Below are positions 27,554 to 36,405 of a DNA stretch of 64,000 bases, piece by piece. Origin of the DNA: Candidatus Gastranaerophilales bacterium (lineage in GTDB: Bacteria > Cyanobacteriota > Vampirovibrionia > Gastranaerophilales > Gastranaerophilaceae); assembly GCA_910587245.1 (NCBI GenBank), contig CAJULX010000005.1, positions 1-64,000 of the forward strand. Direction: 5' to 3'. Position 1 is the first letter of the stretch, and the number at the start of each line of letters is the position of its first letter. Below the pieces are notes generated by a model. It had not been told where the DNA came from. It searched no databases and was given only the letters and a program-made list of their open reading frames with translations. The translations under genes were made by a program, and so were the position numbers.

Positions 27554-28396
27554 TTAATTTGAAAGGTCAAATTTTATTACCGTATTTTTTTCCTGCTCGG
27601 TTATTATGAGTTTTTTATTTTGATTATCAACATTTAAACAGTAGGGTTTTTTTACAAGCAGTAAAACGGTTGTTTTTCCGTCGGGTTCCGCTTTTACAAT
27701 ATTACCTTTTGTATAGTTTGCAACATAAATATTATTGTTGTCATCAATTGCAATACCAACAGGCCCGCTTAAATTATTCGGTCCTACAAAGGTTGTTTTA
27801 ACATTTTGCGGGGTAATTTTATATACGGTATTTTGCGCAAAGCTTGCTATATAAACATTTCCGAGTTTATCCGTTGCAACACCGGTTGGCGCTTGAATTG
27901 TTTTTTCAAGAAGCGAACTTTTTTTGAGCATATCTTCTTTAAGTTTTAATTCCTGAGCAACTTCAACCTGTCTTTTTTCAACAATTGCAATAAGCTTTTC
28001 AGCCTGCTCGTAATAATCGGAATAGTTTGGAATTCTATCAAGATATGTTAGTGATTTTTTTAAATATCCTCTTTTATAAAGCAGATTACCGAAATTAAAC
28101 ATACTCTCATAATCTTCGGGGGTAATTTCTATAAGTTTTTCATAGGTCACCATTGCATCGTTATAGTATTTATAAGATTCCTGTATCTTTGCAAGGTTAT
28201 AATATGCCTGATAGAATTTCGGATCCAGTTCAATTGCTTTTTTGAATGATTTTATTGAATCTTCAATTTTATTTAAATTATAAAAATCTATACCTTGATT
28301 ATAATATGTTGTAGCCTCTGAACTCTGCGACATTACACGCAAAGAACCAAATATAACAAATGAAATTATTAAGCATGTAGTAATTAATTTTTTCAT
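27554..28396 (-). CDS. exported TPR and NHL-repeat protein
   Basis: 280 residues with an N-terminal signal or anchor helix (residues ~4-23), three TPR-like units (~29-130; YYNQGIDFYNLNKIEDSIKSF, shortened to its core) and NHL-type beta-propeller strands in the C-terminal half (PTGVATDKLGNVYIASF, GPVGIAIDDNNNIYVANY). Both halves are protein-interaction modules; an envelope scaffold is likely. The propeller is short (about three blades), so it may be incomplete or oligomerise. It is divergent from dapL, with 36 bases between starts. Confidence 0.7.
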   Translation of the reverse strand: MKKLITTCLIISFVIFGSLRVMSQSSEATTYYNQGIDFYNLNKIEDSIKSFKKAIELDPKFYQAYYNLAKIQESYKYYNDAMVTYEKLIEITPEDYESMFNFGNLLYKRGYLKKSLTYLDRIPNYSDYYEQAEKLIAIVEKRQVEVAQELKLKEDMLKKSSLLEKTIQAPTGVATDKLGNVYIASFAQNTVYKITPQNVKTTFVGPNNLSGPVGIAIDDNNNIYVANYTKGNIVKAEPDGKTTVLLLVKKPYCLNVDNQNKKLIITEQEKNTVIKFDLSN

Positions 28397-28432
28397 GATA
28401 CCATGATTATATCAAAAAAGGAGAAATGTACA

Positions 28433-29620
28433 ATGCAAACCTCGAAAAGATTAGACAGAATACCTCCCTACCTGTTTGCAAGAATAGATGCAAAAATAGC
28501 GGAAGCTAAAGCAAAAGGGATTGATATAATTTCACTGGGCGTAGGCGACCCTGATACCCCTACAATTCAGACGGTTGTTGATGCCATGCATAAAGCAATA
28601 GATAACCCGAAAAACCACGATTATCCGCCCTATAACGGTACGGAGACTTTCAGAAAAGCAAGTGCGGACTGGATGAAAGAAAGATTTAACGTAGAACTTG
28701 ACCCTAATACCGAGGTGCTTGCAAATATCGGTTCAAAAGAAGCTATAGCGCACGTTTTCTTTGCATATGTCGACCCCGGCGATGTTACGCTTTGCCCTGA
28801 TCCCGGGTATCCCGTGTATCAAAATGCAACAATTCTGGCCGGCGGAGAACCTTATTCAATGCCGCTTTTAGCTGAAAATAATTTTCTTCCTGATTTTGAT
28901 AAAATTCCTGAAGATGTTGCACGTGCCGCAAAATTGATGTTTTTAAATTACCCAAATAACCCGACGGGTGCTGTATGCGACCTTGAATTTTATCAAAAAG
29001 CCGTTGATTACTGTAAAAAATACAACATTCTGCTTTGTTCCGATTTAGCATACTGCGAAATGACATATGACGGTTATAAAGCGCCTTCCGTATTGCAGGC
29101 AAAAGGCGCAAAGGATGTTGCAATTGAATTTTATTCTCATTCAAAATCTTACAATATGACAGGCTGGAGGGTAGGATTTATTGCAGGAAACAAAAATGCA
29201 ATAAAAGCGCTCGGCACCATTAAAAATAACATTGATTCGGGCGTATTTAAAGCAATTCAAGATGCAGCAATCGAAGCTTATAAAGCCCCGAAATCGGAAA
29301 TTGAAAAATTAAACCTTATGTATCAAGAAAGAAAAGAGCTTATGGAAAAGGGTTTAGCCGAATTGGGCTGGAATGTAAAACCCTCCAAAGCTACTTTTTA
29401 TCTGTGGCTTCCCTGCCCGAAAGGCTTTACGAGCGAAGAATTTGCTACTGTTATGCTTGAAAAAGCAAATATAGTAGTACCTCCGGGCAACGGATACGGT
29501 AAATACGGCGAAGGATTTTTCAGAATTGCTTTAACAAAACCTGTGGATGTGCTTCAAAAGGCGTTAAACAGGATGAAAGAAGCCGGAATTTCTTATAATA
29601 TGGAGAAAACCTGCGTTTAA
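28433..29620 (+). CDS. dapL: LL-diaminopimelate aminotransferase
   Basis: PLP-dependent class I/II aminotransferase converting tetrahydrodipicolinate to LL-2,6-diaminopimelate, a shortcut in lysine and peptidoglycan synthesis used by plants, cyanobacteria and Chlamydiae. The sequence reads like DapL throughout (RIPPYLFARIDAKIAEAKAKG, SLGVGDPDTPT, NYPNNPTGAVC) with the PLP lysine in SHSKSYNMTGWRVGF (~240). The ATG at 28433 has an AAAGGAG RBS; an earlier in-frame codon at 28403 adds ten unlikely residues. About 395 residues, slightly shorter than plant DapL. tsaD follows after two bases. Confidence 0.88.
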   Translation: MQTSKRLDRIPPYLFARIDAKIAEAKAKGIDIISLGVGDPDTPTIQTVVDAMHKAIDNPKNHDYPPYNGTETFRKASADWMKERFNVELDPNTEVLANIGSKEAIAHVFFAYVDPGDVTLCPDPGYPVYQNATILAGGEPYSMPLLAENNFLPDFDKIPEDVARAAKLMFLNYPNNPTGAVCDLEFYQKAVDYCKKYNILLCSDLAYCEMTYDGYKAPSVLQAKGAKDVAIEFYSHSKSYNMTGWRVGFIAGNKNAIKALGTIKNNIDSGVFKAIQDAAIEAYKAPKSEIEKLNLMYQERKELMEKGLAELGWNVKPSKATFYLWLPCPKGFTSEEFATVMLEKANIVVPPGNGYGKYGEGFFRIALTKPVDVLQKALNRMKEAGISYNMEKTCV

Positions 29621-29622
29621 TT

Positions 29623-30606
29623 ATGTTAATTTTCGGAATAGAAACAAGCTGCGATGAAACGGCAGCAGCAATTGTAAAAGACGGCAGAGAGGTAATTTCA
29701 AATGTTGTTGCCTCTCAAATTAAGACACATCAGGCATTTGGCGGAGTTGTGCCCGAGGTTGCCGCAAGAGAACATCTTGATTCAATTAATGTTGTAATAG
29801 AAGAAACTTTTGCGCAAAGCGGGATTAAACCTTCTGAGATTGACGCCTTTGCATCAACGGCAGGTCCCGGGCTTGTGGGGTGCCTTCTTGTCGGATTAAA
29901 TGCCGCAAAAACCCTATCGTTAGTGTATAACAAGCCTTATATACCCGTAAATCACCTGAATGCACACGTATGCGCTAATTTTATCGATACGGATTTAAAA
30001 CCGCCTTTTACCTGCCTGCTTGTGTCAGGCGGACATACGCAGGTAATCAATGTTTCAGACTACGGAAAACAGGAAATTGCAGCAAGCACAATAGATGATG
30101 CCACAGGGGAAGTCTACGATAAGGTGGCAAGATTACTCGGATTACCTTATCCCGGCGGAATACAGCTTGATAAGCTGGCACAAAGCGGTGACAGAAATGC
30201 TTTTAAACTGCCTGAAGCTAAGGTAGGGGATGATGAATTCAGTTTTTCAGGGTTGAAAACTGCGGTGTTGCGCCTGACACAGAGCTTTAAAGACGGCGAA
30301 ATACCCGTAAACGATGTTTGCGCAAGTTTTCAGGAAACAATAACATCTACATTGATTAAAAAAACCGTAAAAATTGCAAAGAAAAACGGTTCAAACACAA
30401 TAGTTCTTGCGGGCGGAGTAGCTGCAAATTCAAGGCTTCGGGAGAAATTATTTGAACTTCGGGAACCTGAATTCGGAAGCTTTAGCGTATTTGCACCAAA
30501 GATGAAATACTGTACGGATAATGCTGCTATGGTGGCTTCTGCGGCATATTTTAACCCGATGAAGGTTGAAAATCCGCTCGAGCTTGAAGTATTTTCAAGA
30601 GGGTAG
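29623..30606 (+). CDS. tsaD: tRNA N6-threonylcarbamoyladenosine transferase TsaD
   Basis: Transfers the threonylcarbamoyl group to A37 of ANN-decoding tRNAs with TsaB and TsaE. 327 residues of the ASKHA fold: ETSCDETAAAIV, the metal-binding HLNAH (~111-115), SGGHTQ, GEVYDKVAR and LAGGVAANSRLR. Starts two bases after dapL, so it is translationally coupled. rimI is on the opposite strand 780 bases away, echoing the tsaD/rimI neighbourhood common in bacteria. Confidence 0.97.
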   Translation: MLIFGIETSCDETAAAIVKDGREVISNVVASQIKTHQAFGGVVPEVAAREHLDSINVVIEETFAQSGIKPSEIDAFASTAGPGLVGCLLVGLNAAKTLSLVYNKPYIPVNHLNAHVCANFIDTDLKPPFTCLLVSGGHTQVINVSDYGKQEIAASTIDDATGEVYDKVARLLGLPYPGGIQLDKLAQSGDRNAFKLPEAKVGDDEFSFSGLKTAVLRLTQSFKDGEIPVNDVCASFQETITSTLIKKTVKIAKKNGSNTIVLAGGVAANSRLREKLFELREPEFGSFSVFAPKMKYCTDNAAMVASAAYFNPMKVENPLELEVFSRG

Positions 30607-30653
30607 ATTTAAGATTTTCTCTCCATAAAATATTTTACAAACAGGACACGGAA

Positions 30654-31391
30654 TTACCCCTGTGCTTTTTCGCGCTCCAGACGGCGCATCTGACGGGCTT
30701 CCTGTGTTGTTCTGGCATCGCGCTTCGGTTTTGAATAATTTTTCATCATAAGCCACAGTATTCCTTTAACCGGAATTGATAAGGCAATAAAAATAAATGA
30801 AAACACGATATCATAAATAACCTTATCCCCGCTTAAGGTTGAAAGCGCCTCTATTATAAAGCCGAAGTTTACAAGATGAAACATCCCCAAAATTGCAGTG
30901 TAAAGTATTCCGCAGAAATGTATTGATAAAACCCCGATAAGCGAAGCATAGAGCATACTTTTAATCGAAAATTTATCATAATATAAAACGCGGCTTGCAA
31001 AAACTATTGCAAAGAAATACCCTAAAATATATCCGAAAAAGTAGCTTTTAATATATCCCAATCCGCCGCCCAGCGCAAAAACAGGCCAGATAAAAAACCC
31101 TGTTAAAAGGTATAAAACAATAACAAAACTGCCGAATCTTGCCCCCAAAATTGCCGCAATAAAAAGCACCACAGGAATTTGCGGAATATACATATAGTTT
31201 TTTGTTCCAAACCCGAAAATCGCATCATCCAAACCCAAAGGCCAATAGTGCGTAAGGTTCAGCTGGGTAAATGTCACTACAATTAAAAGCAAAAGGCAAA
31301 GACAGACAACAACAAGCGTACCAAGGCTGAAGGGGGTTCTCTCCCCTCTGTAGATAATCTCTTCAAATTCGCCCCGTATTCTTTTATTCAT
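30654..31391 (-). CDS. bioY: BioY-family biotin transporter (ECF S-component)
   Basis: 245 residues with about six transmembrane helices. The BioY core is seen in ARFGSFVIVLYLLTGFF and the GGGLGYIKSYFFGYILGYFFA (shortened) region, including the glycine-rich biotin-loop segment. The longer soluble N-terminus and charged C-terminus resemble cyanobacterial BioY-like proteins. It may act alone or with shared ECF A/T subunits (not in this window). ATG overlaps the rimI stop (ATGA), so translation is coupled. Confidence 0.8.
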   Translation of the reverse strand: MNKRIRGEFEEIIYRGERTPFSLGTLVVVCLCLLLLIVVTFTQLNLTHYWPLGLDDAIFGFGTKNYMYIPQIPVVLFIAAILGARFGSFVIVLYLLTGFFIWPVFALGGGLGYIKSYFFGYILGYFFAIVFASRVLYYDKFSIKSMLYASLIGVLSIHFCGILYTAILGMFHLVNFGFIIEALSTLSGDKVIYDIVFSFIFIALSIPVKGILWLMMKNYSKPKRDARTTQEARQMRRLEREKAQG

Positions 31392-31897
31392 TTTAAAATT
31401 TCTTTTAAATATTCCCTGTTTTGATTAAAAAGCGCTTTATAACTTTCATTAAAGATATTCTCAGTCCACATTATAATTGCATCTTCATTATTGTCCTGAT
31501 AATATTTTTTCCTCACTCCCAAGGATTTAAAACCGAATTTTTCATAAATTCTTTTCGCTTTTTCGTTTGATGCGCGCACTTCTAAAGTGATATATTTTAT
31601 TTTCTTTGCATAGCATTTTTCAATAGCATTTATGATTAAAAAATGTCCCGCACCCTGATGCTGGAATTTAGGATTAACCGCAAAATTTGTAATATGCGCT
31701 TCATCGATAATATTCCACATACCAAGATAGCCTATGCATTTGCCTGCATTATTTACCGCACAGAGATATTCAGAAATTTGATTATCAATTTCATTAACAA
31801 ATGATTCTCTTGCCCAGTGGTGTTCACCGTAGCAATTTTCCTCTATCTCCATCACATCATCAAGATGCGCCAATTGCATTCTTTCAATTTTGAGCAT
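31388..31897 (-). CDS. rimI: GNAT N-acetyltransferase, RimI-like
   Basis: 169 residues with the RimI-type GNAT fold: IERMQLAHLDDVMEIE, ENCYGEHHWARESF, the acetyl-CoA loop FQHQGAGHFLI (Q/RxxGxG/A) and KAKRIYEKFGFKSLGVRKKYY. RimI acetylates the N-terminal alanine of ribosomal protein S18. The C-terminal ~25 residues extend past the usual end. No RBS; TGCTAATAT (-10, 31904-31909) lies six bases before the ATG, suggesting a leaderless mRNA. It overlaps bioY by four bases. Confidence 0.85.
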   Translation of the reverse strand: MLKIERMQLAHLDDVMEIEENCYGEHHWARESFVNEIDNQISEYLCAVNNAGKCIGYLGMWNIIDEAHITNFAVNPKFQHQGAGHFLIINAIEKCYAKKIKYITLEVRASNEKAKRIYEKFGFKSLGVRKKYYQDNNEDAIIMWTENIFNESYKALFNQNREYLKEILK

Positions 31898-31957
31898 AGC
31901 AAAATATTAGCACACAAACACTAATTTTAAAAAGTGTTTAACAAATTTTGTTAAGCT

Positions 31958-32410
31958 TTAAACTTGCGAACTTATATAGAAAGGAGTATGCTCTACGGAT
32001 AAATTTTTATTATCCAGAATTCCTCTGTTTAATTGCGAATAAGATGCATCTTTTGAATTAAAACATTTTTTCAAAAATTCATAGGCAACTTTAGGATCGC
32101 ATTTTTCTCCGCATGTAAATAAATCTACAGCCGCATAGCCTAATTCAGGCCATGTATGAATTGCAAGGTGGCTTTCCGAGATTATAACAACTCCTGAAAC
32201 TCCATGCGGATTAAAAAGATGAAAACATTTTTGAACCACTGTTGCTCCGCATTCAAGAGCTGCATCAAGCATATATTTTTCAACAAGGGTAGGGTTATTT
32301 AAAATGTTGGGGTCACATTCAAAAAATTCGGCCAGTACGTGGCGTCCTAAGTATTTGGAATGATTTAATTTAAAATCTTCGGTTAGTCCTAAGGGTACGG
32401 TTATCGCCAA
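31958..32410 (-). CDS. speD: S-adenosylmethionine decarboxylase proenzyme
   Basis: 150 residues of the small bacterial/archaeal SpeD (class 1b). It makes decarboxylated SAM for spermidine synthesis and self-cleaves at the serine of ESHLAIHTWPE (~78) to create its pyruvoyl group. DLFTCGEKCDP holds the catalytic cysteine. The start is the TTG at 32410, eight bases after a very strong AGGAGG RBS. No speE is visible. A 12-bp palindrome (32481-32492) overlaps the promoter region. Confidence 0.93.
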   Translation of the reverse strand: MAITVPLGLTEDFKLNHSKYLGRHVLAEFFECDPNILNNPTLVEKYMLDAALECGATVVQKCFHLFNPHGVSGVVIISESHLAIHTWPELGYAAVDLFTCGEKCDPKVAYEFLKKCFNSKDASYSQLNRGILDNKNLSVEHTPFYISSQV

Positions 32411-32480
32411 TTCATAGTCCTCCTAAAAGTTTGTTCTTTTTTACATCTGTTTTTAAGACATTATACACTATATGCAAAAA

Positions 32481-32492
32481 ACATGTACATGT
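32481..32492. promoter_or_regulatory. ACATGTACATGT palindrome upstream of speD
   Basis: A perfect 12-bp palindrome about 24 bases upstream of a minus-strand TATAAT (near 32461-32466) in the speD leader. It is positioned like an operator over the -35 region. Confidence 0.4.
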
Positions 32493-32589
32493 CAAAAATT
32501 GCTAATATTGTTTTAATATTAATTAATATTTTTTAAAATTGCCCATATTTACTGCCCCTTTTGAAAAGTTTTTGTTATAAAATTCTTTT

Positions 32590-33330
32590 ATGAATAAAAT
32601 TTTTGTTATAGATGATGATATTGCAATACTGGAACTTATAAGAATAAACCTTGAGCTTGCGGGATACGCCGTAAAAACATCCGATGACCCCATTAAGGGT
32701 TTTCAGATGATAAAACAGGAGCTGCCCGATTTAATAATTCTTGATGTTATGATGCCCGGGACAGACGGCTATTCTTTAGCATTAAAAATAAGACAGCAGG
32801 ATAATACCAAAAATATCCCCATTATTATGCTTACAGCTCTTGGTGAATTAAACGATAAATTAAAAGGTTTTAATTCAGGCGTGGATGATTATTTAACAAA
32901 ACCTTTTGAAATTGAAGAATTAAAAGCAAGAGTGCTTGCACTTTTAAACAGAAGCGGAAAACAGATAGAATCTTTAAGGTATAAAGAAATTTTAAGCATA
33001 GGAGATATAACCTTAATCCCCGAAAGCTATACGGTTAAAATTTTAGATAAAGAAACAAAATTGACCCCTATTGAATTTGATATATTAAATTGTCTTATGC
33101 AGCACAATAATTCAATGGTATCAGCTAAGACATTGTTAAAAGAAGTGTGGGGATACAGTGATAACGATGACGGGGATACAATCAGGGTGCACATTAGACA
33201 CCTGAGGTCAAAACTTGATAAAATTTCAACTGAAAAAAATAAATACATTGAAACAATATACGGCGGCGGATACAGATTAATTCCCGAGGGAATTAAAATA
33301 AAACCCGTTAAACAAAATAAAGAAAAATAA
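32590..33330 (+). CDS. OmpR/PhoB-family response regulator
   Basis: 246 residues: an N-terminal receiver (phosphoacceptor D52 in IILDVMMPG, acidic pair DDD at 8-10, lysine in LTKPFE) and a C-terminal winged-helix DNA-binding domain (~135-235; TPIEFDILNCLM, DTIRVHIRHLRSKLD, TIYGGGYRLIPEG). No histidine kinase is adjacent, so its sensor is elsewhere. No RBS; TAAAAT (32578-32583) sits six bases before the ATG, suggesting a leaderless start. A protease gene follows after three bases and is probably co-transcribed. Confidence 0.92.
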   Translation: MNKIFVIDDDIAILELIRINLELAGYAVKTSDDPIKGFQMIKQELPDLIILDVMMPGTDGYSLALKIRQQDNTKNIPIIMLTALGELNDKLKGFNSGVDDYLTKPFEIEELKARVLALLNRSGKQIESLRYKEILSIGDITLIPESYTVKILDKETKLTPIEFDILNCLMQHNNSMVSAKTLLKEVWGYSDNDDGDTIRVHIRHLRSKLDKISTEKNKYIETIYGGGYRLIPEGIKIKPVKQNKEK

Positions 33331-33333
33331 AAA

Positions 33334-34611
33334 ATGAAAAATATAGAAAAAACCCGCTTGAAACAAATAATTTTAAGTTTATTCAGTATGCTGATTTTAT
33401 TTTTTATCTGCAATTTTCTGCATTTAAAAAATTCTGAAAATTATAGCTATACGCCGCTTTTAAAAAATCTTCACAAAGAAGAAGTGTCTTTAGAGCCTGA
33501 AGAATTATTCAATCAAACCTGGCGTTTAATAAAATCAAGCTACTGGGATAATGAATTAAACGAGCAAAACTGGGCAAGATGGAAAAAACACTATGCAAAC
33601 AAAATAAAAACCGAGGAAGATGCTTATGTTGCAATAAATACAATGCTTGCAAGCTTAAACGACCCTTATTCCAAGTTTTTAAGCAAAAGTGAATTTGAAG
33701 AGCAAAATACAACCATTGATTCAAAAATTTACGGCATAGGTGTAAATATCATATCAACATCCGGAAAAATTTATATAATGAGCGTTATAAAAGGCGCCCC
33801 TGCAGATATCGGCGGACTTAAAGCAGGGGATATGATATTAAAAATCAACGGAAACGATATCAAGGGAGGAAATATTTTTCAAGCTGCAAATTATATTAAA
33901 GGAAGCTTGAATTCCGTTGTAGAGCTTGAGATTTTAAGAGGGGGCAAAAAACTTGTTAAAAAAATTAAGCGTGCAGAGATAAAAATTAAAACGGTAGAAT
34001 CCGATATTTTTGATAAAAAAATAGGCTATATAAGGATTACAAGTTTTATAAGCTCAAATACGCCCGTGGAATTTATTGATGCACTCAATAAATTAAAAGA
34101 TACAGAAGCCCTTATACTTGATTTAAGGGGAAATACGGGCGGTTTATTCCAAAATGCCGTATTTGTTGCAAATATGTTTCTTGATAAAGGAGATATTGTG
34201 CGCGTTATCGGAAGAAGCGGATACGGCGGGGCTTATACTGCAGAAAATAAGGATTACGTATATGATAAACCGCTGGTTGTGCTTGTAGACGGGGAATCGG
34301 CGAGCGCAAGCGAGATTGTCTCATCCGCTCTAAAAGACAATAACAGAGCGCTCATTATAGGTACAAAAACCTACGGCAAAGGCGTTGTACAGAAAATTTA
34401 TTCAATGCCGAATAACACAGGATTAAATTTAACCATTGCAAGATATTTAACCCCGAACGGCGATGACATCAATAAAAAGGGAATAGAACCGAATTATTTT
34501 GTAGAAATTACAAGGGATGATTTTGAAAAAAATAACGATTCACAGTTAAACTTTGCAAAAAATATTCTTCAAAACGAACTCAAACACTCAAAACTCGCAG
34601 CGGGGAAATAA
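33334..34611 (+). CDS. carboxyl-terminal processing protease (S41, CtpA-like)
   Basis: 425 residues with an N-terminal membrane anchor (~10-28), a helical segment, a PDZ domain (~125-205; GIGVNIISTSGKIYIMSVIKG, shortened to its core) and the S41 core with the Ser/Lys dyad in GESASASEIVSSALKD (~320) and GTKTYGKGVVQ. It cleaves proteins near their C-termini in the periplasm. It starts three bases after the response regulator and is likely in the same transcript, which hints at an envelope-stress circuit (inference). Confidence 0.92.
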   Translation: MKNIEKTRLKQIILSLFSMLILFFICNFLHLKNSENYSYTPLLKNLHKEEVSLEPEELFNQTWRLIKSSYWDNELNEQNWARWKKHYANKIKTEEDAYVAINTMLASLNDPYSKFLSKSEFEEQNTTIDSKIYGIGVNIISTSGKIYIMSVIKGAPADIGGLKAGDMILKINGNDIKGGNIFQAANYIKGSLNSVVELEILRGGKKLVKKIKRAEIKIKTVESDIFDKKIGYIRITSFISSNTPVEFIDALNKLKDTEALILDLRGNTGGLFQNAVFVANMFLDKGDIVRVIGRSGYGGAYTAENKDYVYDKPLVVLVDGESASASEIVSSALKDNNRALIIGTKTYGKGVVQKIYSMPNNTGLNLTIARYLTPNGDDINKKGIEPNYFVEITRDDFEKNNDSQLNFAKNILQNELKHSKLAAGK

Positions 34612-34624
34612 ATTTAATTCCTGT

Positions 34625-35818
34625 TTAATCCCTGTCTGCCGCGCCGATATGAAGGGTGCCTGCGCCGAATTTTTTTTCAATGTTATCCCAGGCTTTTGAA
34701 AGTTTTTTGGATTTTTCTTTCTCTTTTACCGTAAAAAGCCCGAGCTGCGTTTCTTTTTTTGGTTCAATTTTTGATAAAATAACCCCTGATGAACGATAAA
34801 TCACACCTTCCGTGTAAATTTCATCAAAAAGCGCATACATTTTTTGATTGACTTCAAATTCACTGTCAAAAGGTTCGTCCAAAGATACTTTGCTTGTAAA
34901 AATCCTAAAATCTTTTGTTCTTAGCATTACTGTTATCATCCGCGAAGTCAGATTATGATTTCTCAATTTGGCGCAAACCTCATGAAGATGATGATTGAGC
35001 GCATTTTTAATAACGCTTTTATCCTGCGTAAAATCTCTGAATGAAAGAGTTCTGGAAATGCTTTTCGGAAGAGAGTTTTCATAATCTACAGGGTTAATTG
35101 AATTACCGAGAAGCTCCTCTTTTAAATCAAGCCCGATTTTTCCTATATTTCTTTGTAAAAAATCGTACGGAAGCTCTGTATAATTGAAAGCAGTTCTTAT
35201 ATTGTGACGGCGGAGCGTTTTATCAAGGTTGCGCCCTATACCCCAAATTTCGTTAATCGGTGTATTTTTTAATATTTCAGCCCTATTTTTTTCGTTAATT
35301 TCAAATACGCCTGATTCATCGATGTGTCTTCTTATCTTTGATTTTGCAATTTCTGATGCCAGTTTTGAAAGGGTTTTTGTGGGGGAAAGCCCTATGGATA
35401 CATCTATTCCTATTTCTTCCTTTATATCCCGCCTTATTTTCTTTGCTATTTCAAAATAAGGAATTTTATGCACCCTCTCGCACCCCGTTATATCAAGAAA
35501 CGCTTCATCGATAGAATATACTTCAACATTCGGGGTAAAATCAAAAAGCTTTTGCATGATTTTTTTTGAAATCGCCCTGTATTTTGGAAGACTGCCTGAA
35601 AGATATATGGCATTCGGGAATTTTTTCTTTGCGATAAAATACGGCATACCCATTGATATACCAAGGTCTTTAGCAGGATTTGAGCGCGCAACAATACAGC
35701 CGTCATTATTCCCCAGCACACAAACCGGTTTTCCTTTTAATGTCGGGTCATACAGCTCTTCACAGCTTACAAAGAAATTATTACAATCTACAAGAACAAT
35801 TTGCGATTTTGATGGCAT
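34625..35818 (-). CDS. umuC: Y-family DNA polymerase, UmuC-like
   Basis: About 397 residues. The palm motifs VDCNNFFVSCEEL and YSIDEAFLD carry the catalytic acidic residues, and GIGRNLDKTLRRHNI is the HhH thumb region. The length and the NNFFVSCE start fit UmuC rather than DinB. umuD is not next to it. The C-terminal LGLF motif (QLGLFTV) could be a clamp-binding sequence. ATG 35818 is preferred over 35824: TGCTATAAT (-10, 35825-35830) lies six bases before it with no RBS. Translesion synthesis is family knowledge. Confidence 0.88.
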   Translation of the reverse strand: MPSKSQIVLVDCNNFFVSCEELYDPTLKGKPVCVLGNNDGCIVARSNPAKDLGISMGMPYFIAKKKFPNAIYLSGSLPKYRAISKKIMQKLFDFTPNVEVYSIDEAFLDITGCERVHKIPYFEIAKKIRRDIKEEIGIDVSIGLSPTKTLSKLASEIAKSKIRRHIDESGVFEINEKNRAEILKNTPINEIWGIGRNLDKTLRRHNIRTAFNYTELPYDFLQRNIGKIGLDLKEELLGNSINPVDYENSLPKSISRTLSFRDFTQDKSVIKNALNHHLHEVCAKLRNHNLTSRMITVMLRTKDFRIFTSKVSLDEPFDSEFEVNQKMYALFDEIYTEGVIYRSSGVILSKIEPKKETQLGLFTVKEKEKSKKLSKAWDNIEKKFGAGTLHIGAADRD

Positions 35819-35844
35819 AATCACATTATAGCATTATTCCGATA

Positions 35845-36069
35845 TTATTCTTCACGTAAAAATTCATACGGCTTTATATTTAAAACAGCTGCAATGGTAA
35901 ACAAAACTTCGACCGAAGGCAGGGCAACTCTGCGTTCAATTTGAGAAATGTATTCGGCATTTTTGCCTATCTTTAAGCCCAGTGCAATCTGAGTCAGCCC
36001 GGCCGATTTTCGATACCTTTTCAAATTTTTTGAAATAATTATAGCCGCTTTATTTCTGTCGGTTGTCAT
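35845..36069 (-). CDS. XRE-family helix-turn-helix regulator
   Basis: 74 residues, essentially one HTH domain (SAGLTQIALGLKIGKNAEYIS, shortened; QIERRVALPSVEVLFTIAAVL). It resembles restriction-modification controller or plasmid-type repressors. A perfect inverted repeat (36103-36119) lies 34 bases upstream, between it and the small divergent gene, and is the probable operator. There is no methylase or nuclease gene nearby. Confidence 0.82.
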   Translation of the reverse strand: MTTDRNKAAIIISKNLKRYRKSAGLTQIALGLKIGKNAEYISQIERRVALPSVEVLFTIAAVLNIKPYEFLREE

Positions 36070-36102
36070 TATTTTATTTTAATGTTACTATGGCTAAGTT
36101 AC

Positions 36103-36119
36103 TCGATATTTAATATCGA
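36103..36119. promoter_or_regulatory. perfect inverted repeat TCGATATT-T-AATATCGA, probable XRE operator
   Basis: Eight-base arms around one central base in the 66-base divergent gap between the XRE gene and the small plus-strand gene at 36136. Confidence 0.55.
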
Positions 36120-36135
36120 AAAAATGGAGCACAAT

Positions 36136-36303
36136 ATGACGGATATCAATTTAAAACACAGTCCAAAAAAGATTAACGGGTTTTTTATTAAAATTAAAGT
36201 AATTTCAGAACTTTTTATGGATTGGATAGAAGTAGAAAATCTTGATGAGGTTACAATCTTTCTTGTTGAATCATTAAGAAATACCGTTAAAAATTATGAA
36301 TAG
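36136..36303 (+). CDS. small hypothetical protein
   Basis: 55 residues, no recognised domain, mixed charge with a hydrophobic patch (FFIKIKVISELFMDWIEV). ATG 36136 has a GGAG RBS six bases upstream; ATG 36124 is possible but lacks one. It shares a divergent operator region with the XRE regulator and may be its target. Confidence 0.5.
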   Translation: MTDINLKHSPKKINGFFIKIKVISELFMDWIEVENLDEVTIFLVESLRNTVKNYE

Positions 36304-36309
36304 AACTTA

Positions 36310-36337
36310 AAGAAACAAAATAAAAGTAATGTTTCTT
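36310..36337 (+). terminator. weak hairpin after the small gene
   Basis: AAGAAACA / TGTTTCTT stem (8 bp) without a good T-run. Confidence 0.35.
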
Positions 36338-36405
36338 AATATTGTGTTCTCTAAAAGCCTATATACGGTTTTAAATTTTAAAATTATCACAGAAAAGTTT
36401 TGTTT

